A stretch of 5,840 nucleotides of DNA from Tessaracoccus flavescens (GTDB lineage Bacteria; Actinomycetota; Actinomycetes; Propionibacteriales; Propionibacteriaceae): positions 1 through 5,840 of the forward strand of contig DYZF01000092.1 of NCBI GenBank assembly GCA_020741375.1, in the 5' to 3' direction. Under the pieces are notes generated by a model. That model did not search any database and was not told the origin of the DNA. It saw only the letters and a program-made list of their open reading frames with translations. The translations under genes were made by a program, and so were the position numbers. Within the stretch, counting starts at the first letter, position 1, and each line of letters starts with the position of its first letter. This document shows positions 1 through 5,210 of this stretch, piece by piece.

Positions 1-2
1 TC

Positions 3-644
3 TCCCGCACCGAAGCCCAAACCCAAGCCCCCGACTGGCGCTACGTCCTCGGCAGACTCCACGTCTCTGTCGCCTTCGACGACTTCGCCTCCGCCCTGGC
101 CTTCGTCAACGCTGTCGGCGCCATCGCCGAGGAGCTCGACCACCACCCCGAGATCGACCTGCGCTACGGCCTCGTCCACCTCGCCGTCGCCAGCCACGAC
201 GTCCACGCTCTCACCCAGCGCGACGTCACCCTCGCCAACAAGGTCTCCGCCATCGTCGCCGACCACGGTGGCCGCGTCGAGCATTCCCGCCTCACCGAGG
301 TCGAAATCGCGATCGACACCATGGACGCCTCCAAGATCAGCCCCTTCTGGGAGGCCGTCCTAGGCTACGAGCCCGACCCCGACGGCCACCTCATCGATCC
401 CGACCGCATCGGCCCCATCGTCTGGTTCCAACAGATGGACGAGCCACGACCCGTCCGCAACCGCATCCACCTCGACGTCACCGTCGCCCACGACGAGGCC
501 GACGCCCGCATCGAGGCCGCCCTCAAGGCCGGCGGCCGCATGGTCTCCGACAAGATGGCCCGCTCGTTCTGGATCCTCGCGGACGCCGACGGCAACGAGG
601 CCTGCATCTGCACCTGGCAGGACCGCGACGAGCGCGGCTGGTAG
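3..644 (+). CDS. Pterin-4a-carbinolamine dehydratase fused to a glyoxalase/VOC domain (5' end missing)
   Basis: The open frame enters from the left edge and gives 213 residues before TAG, so the true start lies outside the window. Visible residues 12-93 match pterin-4a-carbinolamine dehydratase. This enzyme dehydrates 4a-hydroxytetrahydropterin after aromatic amino acid hydroxylation and is cytosolic. The active-site signature is complete: EELDHHPEI (43-51), Y55, SHD (64-66) and the late Asp of QRD (72-74). From about residue 97 a vicinal-oxygen-chelate domain follows, opening with EVEIAID, with RNRIHLDV and DADGNEACI supplying the usual VOC His and Glu positions. An internal ATG at 321 begins inside the first VOC strand, so it is not a credible start. 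I know this domain pairing from actinomycete proteins of a little over 200 residues; the substrate of the VOC half is unknown. The gene converges with the NYN gene. An alternative reading is a non-enzymatic pterin-binding protein, but the intact motif argues for activity. Confidence 0.85.
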   Translation, partial: SRTEAQTQAPDWRYVLGRLHVSVAFDDFASALAFVNAVGAIAEELDHHPEIDLRYGLVHLAVASHDVHALTQRDVTLANKVSAIVADHGGRVEHSRLTEVEIAIDTMDASKISPFWEAVLGYEPDPDGHLIDPDRIGPIVWFQQMDEPRPVRNRIHLDVTVAHDEADARIEAALKAGGRMVSDKMARSFWILADADGNEACICTWQDRDERGW

Positions 645-670
645 TGCTCCATACGCAAGCTATGTGGCAC
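644..670 (+). other. Stem-loop directly after the dehydratase/VOC stop codon
   Basis: GTGCTCCATA (644-653) faces TATGTGGCAC (661-670) across a 7-nt loop: 8 Watson-Crick pairs, one G-T wobble and one mismatch. The first base of the stem is the last base of the TAG stop. No T-run follows on the plus strand, so it is not a canonical terminator for this gene. It may act as a 3' mRNA end stabiliser or a non-canonical terminator. Confidence 0.4.
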
Positions 671-672
671 AC

Positions 673-703
673 AAAAAAGACCCGGCCCACGAGGGGCACG
701 GGT
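673..703 (-). terminator. Intrinsic terminator of the NYN gene
   Basis: Read on the minus strand, ACCCG (703-699), a bulged T (698) and GCCC (697-694) pair with GGGC (688-685) and CGGGT (684-680) around a 5-nt loop. This gives nine G/C-rich pairs with one bulge. One base later there is a run of six T (678-673). It sits about 50 nt downstream of the NYN stop codon. The plus strand has no T-tract after the hairpin, so it should work in one direction only. Confidence 0.85.
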
Positions 704-752
704 GAGTATGAATAGATACTAGTCGCCGGATCCGGTCACATCAAGCCGATTC

Positions 753-1487
753 TCACCATTCATCGGGTTTCGATTGGCCGCCGACGGGATCGGGCAGTTG
801 ACAACTCTTGAAGGTCTTGCCGTTGATTTTCCACCACCAATGACCTCCACAACCGTCGCTCTGCTCACCCATCAGGGCGCCAGCTGTTTGGCTCTGCCGA
901 GGGCTCACCGTCGCCACCGGAACGTGCTTTCTGGCCTCCTTCAGTGGGAACGCCAGATCCGAATCATTCGAGATCACCATCGCGGCATCCACTGCCCCGG
1001 TCAGAACATCGATGAGCAAGTGCGACGCGACGTTGACGTCACTGCCCTTTTCCTCAAGGTGGAGGTATTGAACCATGAATTCCGCACCCTCCACCGGCGC
1101 GCCTTGCAGGTCTCGAACCCTCACAGGCCATTGGGCCCTGAACACCTGCGGCTTCGCCGACGATGGATCAGTTGTCGCCAGTAGCCCCTTCTTGGCCCGC
1201 GCGACGTAGTTGCCGAACTCGACGCGGTCAACGGATCCGGACTTCCGGATGGCCTGCAAGTAGACGTCCTGATCTGCATGCGCAGAGGGACTGATCGTGG
1301 CGTCGACGCGCGCAGTGCAATAGACCACCCGCTCCACGACAGCGTCGCTCCAGCTGCCCTGCATCTCGATGACCTTCTTGGCGAGCGCCCGGGTGTCCAA
1401 CCATCGCCAGCCTGGGGTACCGCGTCCGCAGACACTGCGAGCCCCGTAGTACAGGTTGTAACCATCCACATATACGCCGACCCTCAT
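753..1487 (-). CDS. NYN domain (PIN-like) putative ribonuclease
   Basis: 244 residues. The fold starts at once with VYVDGYNLYY, giving the first acidic residue D8 and N11. Further conserved acidic sites follow: KGSDVNVASHLLID (D150, D160) and VISNDSDLAFPL (N174, D175, D177). These are the metal-binding acidic positions of NYN/LabA-type proteins, which are PIN-like nucleases generally thought to cut RNA. The tail has the HWWWKI...CQLPDPV motif often seen in stand-alone bacterial NYN proteins. ATG at 1487 is chosen because it opens the first beta strand; the frame stays open upstream to 1634 but that part is low-complexity and would overlap the divergent transporter. There is no Shine-Dalgarno, and a -10-like box lies 6 nt upstream, suggesting a leaderless mRNA. 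Base composition is lower in GC than the neighbours (for example 32 G/C in 781-840), hinting at different ancestry. The family is firm; the biological substrate is unknown. Confidence 0.85.
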   Translation of the reverse strand: MRVGVYVDGYNLYYGARSVCGRGTPGWRWLDTRALAKKVIEMQGSWSDAVVERVVYCTARVDATISPSAHADQDVYLQAIRKSGSVDRVEFGNYVARAKKGLLATTDPSSAKPQVFRAQWPVRVRDLQGAPVEGAEFMVQYLHLEEKGSDVNVASHLLIDVLTGAVDAAMVISNDSDLAFPLKEARKHVPVATVSPRQSQTAGALMGEQSDGCGGHWWWKINGKTFKSCQLPDPVGGQSKPDEW

Positions 1488-1493
1488 TCGTTC

Positions 1494-1499
1494 AGAGTA
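1494..1499 (-). promoter_or_regulatory. Putative -10 box for leaderless NYN transcript
   Basis: TACTCT on the minus strand fits the actinomycete TANNNT consensus. It ends exactly 6 nt before the ATG at 1487, so transcription would start at or next to the A of the start codon. I see no convincing -35 hexamer. The absence of any Shine-Dalgarno supports a leaderless reading. Confidence 0.45.
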
Positions 1500-1586
1500 G
1501 CCGCGAAGACTGACACTCTCCCGCGGTCCGCCACAGATTGGCGTCCCAGCCCAACAACAGAGCGACGCCCGGCGACGACCGACGCG

Positions 1587-1592
1587 TAGGCT
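1587..1592 (+). promoter_or_regulatory. Putative -10 box for leaderless MFS transcript
   Basis: TAGGCT fits TANNNT and ends exactly 6 nt before the GTG at 1599, the same geometry as for the divergent NYN gene. No Shine-Dalgarno is present. The -35 region has at best a weak GAC core. Confidence 0.45.
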
Positions 1593-1598
1593 GACGCC

Positions 1599-2777
1599 GT
1601 GCGCCTCTCCACCACCCGCTACGCCGCCCTCCAATCGGCGTACTGGAGCGCCTTCTGCATGGCGATCATGTTCGCCTCCGTCTTCCTCCTCGCCAAGGGA
1701 CTCAGCAACTCACAGATCGGCATCGTCATCGCGACCGGCGGGCTCATCTCCGCCGTCGCCCAACCGATCGTCGCGGGCGTCAGCGAGGTCTCACGCATCC
1801 CGCTTCGCGTCTGGATCGCCGCACTCGCGCTCCTCATGTCCGTGGTGGCCGCCGCGCTCTTCATCCCCGGACTGCCCTGGCTGCTCACCGCCGTCTTCTT
1901 CGGCTTCCTCATCCTCACCGTCCAACTCATCCTCCCCCTCGTCAACGCCCTCGGCATGGCCGCCCTCAACGCCGGCGTGACGATGAACTTCGGCATCGCG
2001 CGCGCAGCGGGGTCGCTGGCGTTCGCCGTCGTCTCGGTGGCGGCCGGGTCGCTGGTGGGAGCCCGCGGGCCGATGGTCGTGCCGCTGCTAGCCCTGATCT
2101 TCCAGCTCGCCCTCATCGCGACCGCGCTCACCTTCGTCTACCGCACCAACGTCCCCGCCAGCACCACCTCACACCCCACGCCCGACGACGACACACCTCC
2201 CCTCCCGACCCACGAGCGCCTCACCAAGGACCAGTGGCGCAAGTTCTGGATCCTGCTCGTCGGCCTCACGCTGGCGATGGCGTCGCACAACCTCATCAAC
2301 GGCTTCATGTTCCAGGTGATGCAGCACCACGGCGGCGGCGCGGAGGAGATGGGCACGGCCGTCATGATCGGCGCGCTCGTCGAGCTCCCGACGATGGCCC
2401 TGTGGAGCTGGATCATCACGAAGCGCTCGTCGGGGTTCATGCTCAAGCTCGCCGCGATCTTCTTCGCCGCGAAGAGCCTCGTCACGTGGATGGCGGGCAG
2501 TGTTGGCGCCCTCTACGGGGCCCAGACGCTGCAACTCTTGGCGTTCGCCGTCCTCGTGCCGGCGTCGATCTACTACGTCAACCAGCTCATGCCGCCCGGC
2601 GACCGCGTCAAGGGTCAGGCGTACATGACGATGACCAACACGCTGGGCACCGTCGTCGGCAGCATCTCGGGTGGCATCCTGCTCGACGTCGCGGGCGTGC
2701 CGACGATGCTGCTGGTGGGCACGGTCGTCGCGGCCGTCGGCGCCATCCTGACGCTGATCTCAGCCGAGCACATCTAG
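1599..2777 (+). CDS. MFS transporter, 12 membrane segments (MFS_1-like / LacY-NupG-HcaT-type)
   Basis: 392 residues, a normal length for a 12-helix major facilitator in the cytoplasmic membrane. Hydrophobic segments run roughly 14-34, 40-62, 69-90, 93-118, 134-154, 158-180, then a hydrophilic central loop rich in Pro and Asp (184-211), then 214-234, 253-273, 282-300, 305-327, 345-364 and 368-388. The N-terminal YWSAFCMAIMF followed by LSNSQIGIVIA, and the FGIARAAGSLAFAVVS segment before helix 5, resemble proton-linked permeases of the LacY/NupG/HcaT type (inference from pattern). GTG at 1599 is the start: it is followed directly by the usual short cytoplasmic lead-in. Substrate cannot be assigned; neighbours give no clue. 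The gene is monocistronic, divergent from the NYN gene, and ends 13 nt from the convergent Fic gene. Import rather than drug efflux is suggested by the subfamily but not shown. Confidence 0.85.
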   Translation: MRLSTTRYAALQSAYWSAFCMAIMFASVFLLAKGLSNSQIGIVIATGGLISAVAQPIVAGVSEVSRIPLRVWIAALALLMSVVAAALFIPGLPWLLTAVFFGFLILTVQLILPLVNALGMAALNAGVTMNFGIARAAGSLAFAVVSVAAGSLVGARGPMVVPLLALIFQLALIATALTFVYRTNVPASTTSHPTPDDDTPPLPTHERLTKDQWRKFWILLVGLTLAMASHNLINGFMFQVMQHHGGGAEEMGTAVMIGALVELPTMALWSWIITKRSSGFMLKLAAIFFAAKSLVTWMAGSVGALYGAQTLQLLAFAVLVPASIYYVNQLMPPGDRVKGQAYMTMTNTLGTVVGSISGGILLDVAGVPTMLLVGTVVAAVGAILTLISAEHI

Positions 2778-2790
2778 GCGACGCCGAACC

Positions 2791-3990
2791 TCACGTGTTG
2801 GTGATGTTTCGCCGCCCAGCCCGTGCCGCGAACGCGTCCAGGGCGTCAGTGAGCCCGACGACGGTCCACACGTCCACGCCCCCGATCGCCCGCTCTCGGT
2901 GCAGCAGCCCCAACTCGCTGAGGCCCTTACAGATTCGATAGGCAGTGGGCCGCGAGATGCCTGCCTGAACCACCATGTCGGCGTTGAAGGCTGGCTCGGT
3001 GGCGCACAGGTCCGCCATGATCTCGATGTTTCGTGTCCGCCGGGTCGCCGACGCGACGACCTCCTCACGCACGGCCGCGACGTCAGCCTGCAACTGCGTG
3101 GCGTTCGCGATGGCCCGCTCCGCCGCATCCGAGAACTGCTCGACGATGGGTTCCACCTCCCCATGACGGTAGGCGGTGAGGGCGGCGAAGTAGGCATCGG
3201 TGTCGGCCAGCAGGCCAGACGAGATCGGCACGGAGAGGTTCCTCGCCACGCCCCGGTGACGCAGCACGGCCGAGACGAGGGCGCGACCCGTTCGACCGTT
3301 GCCATCGGTGAACGGGTGGATGGTCTCGAACTGCGCGTGCGCGATGGCAGCCTGGGTCAGGGGTTCGACGTCGGTGCGCCGCATGAAGCGCATCAGGTCA
3401 TCGAGGGCGCCCGGAACGTTCTCGTGGGGGGGCGCCACATACTCGGCGGTCACCGGCGAATTGCCCTTGATCCAGACCCACTCTCTCCGGAACCTGCCGG
3501 CCCCGTCCGGGTCGTCGCCCCCACCGAGCTCAGCGTGCATCGCCAGAATCGCTTGCACATCCATGGAGTCGGCAAGCACGATGGCCGCCTGCATCGCTCG
3601 AACGTTGCGAGCGATGCTGGTGGCGTTGCGGTTGCCCGTGTCGCCCAGCGCCGCCAGGGCGATGCGTCGGGCGCTGGCGCTGAGGCGCTCGATCTGCGAG
3701 CTGGAGGCAGACTCACTACGCAGCAGTACGCTCGCGAAGGGGGCTCCCCACCCGGTGAATCGTTCGTCGAAGCGCTCGATGAGCGAGGTCGCCGAGCGGG
3801 CCGACTCCTGGACGTATGGGGCGACGGCGATCGCCGCGTCGGCCAATGGGGCGGGGTCGGCGTAGGTGAAGTCGCCACGGTTGCGGAGACGCTGGGTGCG
3901 ACTCATGGGGATGTCGGGGCTCGGGGTCCACGATGCCTGCCCCCACGTGACGGCCGTGACGCCCTGACCAGCGGCGGCCTCGTTGCCCAT
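2791..3990 (-). CDS. Fic family protein with N-terminal inhibitory helix and C-terminal winged helix
   Basis: 399 residues. Fic proteins transfer AMP (occasionally other phosphate groups) from a nucleotide to a hydroxyl side chain of a target protein. The catalytic motif is complete: HPFTDGNGRTGR at 225-236, with H225 the expected base and D229 the metal ligand. The flap sequence precedes it (GRFRREWVWIKG, 165-176; YVAPPHENV, 184-192). The Fic_N-type segment around 84-112 carries SSQIER (97-102), matching the inhibitory S/T-x-x-x-E-G/N helix except that R102 replaces Gly/Asn; the inhibitory E101 is kept. Residues 322-378 form a winged-helix DNA-binding domain (MVVQAGISRPTAYRICKGL is the recognition helix region). 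ATG at 3990 is chosen because AGGAGG (4002-3997) ends 6 nt before it; an in-frame TTG at 4005 lies on the Shine-Dalgarno itself. No separate antitoxin gene adjoins it. Self-repression through the winged helix is likely but inferred. Confidence 0.9.
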   Translation of the reverse strand: MGNEAAAGQGVTAVTWGQASWTPSPDIPMSRTQRLRNRGDFTYADPAPLADAAIAVAPYVQESARSATSLIERFDERFTGWGAPFASVLLRSESASSSQIERLSASARRIALAALGDTGNRNATSIARNVRAMQAAIVLADSMDVQAILAMHAELGGGDDPDGAGRFRREWVWIKGNSPVTAEYVAPPHENVPGALDDLMRFMRRTDVEPLTQAAIAHAQFETIHPFTDGNGRTGRALVSAVLRHRGVARNLSVPISSGLLADTDAYFAALTAYRHGEVEPIVEQFSDAAERAIANATQLQADVAAVREEVVASATRRTRNIEIMADLCATEPAFNADMVVQAGISRPTAYRICKGLSELGLLHRERAIGGVDVWTVVGLTDALDAFAARAGRRNITNT

Positions 3991-3996
3991 GGAGCA

Positions 3997-4002
3997 CCTC
4001 CT
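3997..4002 (-). promoter_or_regulatory. Shine-Dalgarno that sets the Fic start
   Basis: A full AGGAGG on the minus strand with a 6-nt spacer to ATG at 3990. It rules out the alternative TTG start at 4005, which overlaps it. Confidence 0.85.
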
Positions 4003-4023
4003 CAAGTGAGACTCAGGATCACG

Positions 4024-4052
4024 ATTTTATCATTAGTGATTCTTATTGAGAA
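4024..4052 (-). promoter_or_regulatory. Putative promoter of the Fic gene with an internal operator-like dyad
   Basis: On the minus strand, TTCTCA (4052-4047) and TAAAAT (4029-4024) are separated by 17 nt, a good sigma70-type arrangement in an island that is AT-rich for this genome. Within the spacer, ATCATTAGTGAT (4029-4040) is near-palindromic (10 of 12 positions symmetrical). A wider dyad, ATCAC (4018-4022) with GTGAT (4036-4040), straddles the -10 box. CACGAT (4020-4025) and ATCGTG (4054-4059) form a third inverted pair around the whole promoter. These fit repressor binding, possibly by the Fic protein's own winged helix (inference). Confidence 0.5.
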
Positions 4053-4151
4053 GATCGTGGCCCTATGGTCTCAGTGCGACGCGCCTCCGACCGCGCGGCT
4101 GTAGTCGGGCGCCGGCATTCACAAGTAGTCGTGCCACGACATCTCGGGCAC

Positions 4152-4171
4152 CCGGGAACGAAAGCTCCCGG
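4152..4171 (-). terminator. Possible weak terminator hairpin downstream of the ThuA-like gene
   Basis: CCGGGA (4152-4157) and TCCCGG (4166-4171) form a 6-bp stem with an 8-nt loop, about 57 nt beyond the ThuA-like stop codon. No T-tract follows in the direction of transcription, so any termination would be non-canonical. The rest of the gap between the Fic promoter and 4227 shows no gene; short ORFs there have no family resemblance and no Shine-Dalgarno. Confidence 0.25.
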
Positions 4172-4227
4172 CACGAACGTCCCTGCCTGGCCATTTCTCG
4201 GCGGCAACCACTGAAACGACGTCGCGC

Positions 4228-4887
4228 TCAGTCGCGCAGCAACCACTCAACCTCGTTGACCAACAGCTTGCGCCGCGACTCCGACTGATACGAGCGCTCG
4301 TCGTGGCCCAAGCCGTCGAACAGCACCCGATCCCCCACGGCCCATCCCATCACGTGGGTTTCACCGTCGGTGGTGTGCTGAACCAGCGGCAGCACCTCGC
4401 GGTCGATGTCCAGGCCCGAGTAGCTCTCGTCGAAGACCTCGATGTCCTTCAAGCCCTTCCACACCAGGTGCCCGATGCCGCCGGGGCTGGGGTCGAACTT
4501 CGCGTCGGCGATGTCGGGGTGGAACGAGTTCGGGCCCCAGTTGCCGCCGACGGCCTTGCGCCACTCCGGCAGCTGGCCGAACGCGCCGTTGGAGGTGTGG
4601 ATGCTCAGCACGCGACCCTCGTTCTCGAGGTAGCGCTTGAGTGCCTGGAGGTCGTCGTCGAAGGAGTCCGACGGCTCCTCCTCAGCATCCGCGATGCCCC
4701 CGCCGGCGTTGACGACGAGGAGGTCGAAGGTGTCGAGGTCGAGCAGCGACCCGGGGTCGGTCTCGCGGAGCTCCACCTCGTGCCCGGCCTCGCGCAGGAT
4801 CTCGGCGATCACCGGCGAGGTCCGCTCGAAGGGGTGCCACGGATCGGCGTACGGCCCCACGCCGCTGGCGATCAGAATCCTTGCCAT
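4228..4887 (-). CDS. ThuA-like domain protein (glutamine-amidotransferase-like fold)
   Basis: 219 residues, close to the usual size of a stand-alone ThuA-like domain. It opens with RILIASGVGPYADPWHPF and runs through FDLLVVNAGGG (54-64, the strand and turn before the nucleophile-like region), GRVLSIHTSNGAFGQLPEWRK (91-111), where ThuA proteins have a GIHSA-type element, and GGNWGPNSFHP (114-124). It ends with VGDRVLFDGLGHDERSYQS (185-203), corresponding to the family's G-RVFYTSLGH motif. Family members are linked to trehalose or other sugar utilisation, but biochemical function is poorly defined and no sugar gene adjoins this one. Two ATGs are adjacent (4890 and 4887). The second is preferred because AAGGAG (4899-4894) is 6 nt from it but only 3 nt from the first. 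The gene is on its own and divergent from the DUF488 gene across about 320 nt. Confidence 0.8.
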   Translation of the reverse strand: MARILIASGVGPYADPWHPFERTSPVIAEILREAGHEVELRETDPGSLLDLDTFDLLVVNAGGGIADAEEEPSDSFDDDLQALKRYLENEGRVLSIHTSNGAFGQLPEWRKAVGGNWGPNSFHPDIADAKFDPSPGGIGHLVWKGLKDIEVFDESYSGLDIDREVLPLVQHTTDGETHVMGWAVGDRVLFDGLGHDERSYQSESRRKLLVNEVEWLLRD

Positions 4888-4914
4888 CATTCACTCCTTG
4901 TAGTTCCATGAGGA

Positions 4915-4930
4915 GGTTCGACGACGAACC
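4915..4930. promoter_or_regulatory. Perfect 16-nt dyad upstream of the ThuA-like gene
   Basis: GGTTCG (4915-4920), ACGA, CGAACC (4925-4930) is a perfect inverted repeat. It sits 27 nt upstream of the preferred ATG at 4887, where an operator in the promoter or 5' leader would lie. It could alternatively be a degenerate remnant of the neighbouring intergenic repeats, which share the GACGAA word. Confidence 0.35.
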
Positions 4931-4936
4931 CGGCCT

Positions 4937-4989
4937 CCGCTCCCTGAGGAGGGCGCCGCGACGAAGTCGCCGGAGCCCGTCTCGAAGGG
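4937..4989. repeat. Actinomycete-type palindromic intergenic repeat, copy 1
   Basis: The unit starts CCGCTCCCTGAG and ends CTCGAAGGG. The outer arms CCCT-GAG (4942-4948) and CTC-GA-AGGG (4981-4989) pair. Further in, GGC (4952-4954) pairs with GCC (4975-4977), and GCGAC (4958-4962) pairs perfectly with GTCGC (4966-4970) around a GAA loop. The whole folds as one long imperfect hairpin. The CTCCCTGAGGAG...GTCTCGAAGGG pattern is a dispersed intergenic repeat I recognise from Nocardioides- and Janibacter-like genomes (established knowledge, from memory). It is non-coding. Confidence 0.6.
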
Positions 4990-5039
4990 TAACCCCCTGC
5001 CACGTCGACGCCGCCCCTTGGTTGCTCCGGAAGGACCAG

Positions 5040-5088
5040 CCGCTCCCTGAGCGTTGCCGGCGACGAAGGAGTCAGCGACGACGAAGGG
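5040..5088. repeat. Palindromic intergenic repeat, copy 2 (degenerate)
   Basis: A second unit in the same orientation: it shares the 12-mer CCGCTCCCTGAG with copy 1 (5040-5051 versus 4937-4948) and the terminal CGAAGGG (5082-5088 versus 4983-4989). The inner stem has drifted, although GCGACGAAG recurs (5060-5068 versus 4958-4966). Together with copy 1 it fills most of the non-coding stretch 4888-5210, in which I see no gene; the ORFs crossing it are products of the repeats. Confidence 0.5.
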
Positions 5089-5126
5089 CGCGACCACCGC
5101 CCCCACCGGAAGTTCCCGACCCGCAC

Positions 5127-5143
5127 ACTACTCCTTTAGTAGT
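5127..5143. promoter_or_regulatory. Operator-like dyad ACTACT-N5-AGTAGT upstream of the DUF488 gene
   Basis: ACTACT (5127-5132) and AGTAGT (5138-5143) are perfect inverted repeats with a 5-nt centre, 67 nt before the DUF488 start. A weak promoter candidate overlaps: TTTAGT (5135-5140), 17-nt spacer, TATCAC (5158-5163). That arrangement would let a dimeric repressor bound to the dyad block the -35. The TACT/AGTA half-sites resemble those of BlaI/MecI-type repressors only loosely, so no regulator is assigned. Confidence 0.4.
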
Positions 5144-5200
5144 TTCCCGCGACGAACTATCACCAAAGCCCGACCCATGCTTGAGTAGCACCAACACATC

Positions 5201-5206
5201 GGGAGG
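5201..5206 (+). promoter_or_regulatory. Shine-Dalgarno that sets the DUF488 start
   Basis: GGGAGG with a 4-nt spacer before ATG at 5211. The reading frame is open far upstream (to 4881), but that part crosses the non-coding repeats, so this site decides the start. Confidence 0.8.
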
Positions 5207-5210
5207 ACCC

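Noticed and set aside
726..735. CCGGATCCGG 10-nt palindrome
   Set aside because: It is short, has no loop and lies between the NYN stop and its terminator with no link to a promoter; likely chance.
774..1184. A plus-strand frame opposite the NYN gene
   Set aside because: It has no Shine-Dalgarno or recognisable motif, whereas the minus strand encodes intact NYN acidic motifs and has its own terminator.
1488..1634. N-terminal extension of the NYN protein
   Set aside because: The extra 49 residues are Gly/Arg-rich and unlike the family, and would overlap the start of the transporter; the fold starts at the ATG at 1487.
3991..4005. TTG start five codons upstream for the Fic protein
   Set aside because: It lies on the AGGAGG that serves the ATG at 3990.
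2899..4104. A 401-codon plus-strand frame opposite the Fic gene
   Set aside because: It is antisense to a gene with a perfect Fic motif and Shine-Dalgarno; its translation has no family resemblance and is typical of long shadow frames in GC-rich DNA.
4204..4247. GCAACCACT at both 4204-4212 and 4239-4247, a possible duplication of the ThuA-like 3' end
   Set aside because: Only nine bases match exactly and the flanks are poorly conserved; chance similarity in GC-rich DNA is adequate.
4881..5210. Upstream extension of the DUF488 frame
   Set aside because: It translates the palindromic repeats into Arg/Pro-rich sequence; the GGGAGG site and family alignment place the start at 5211.
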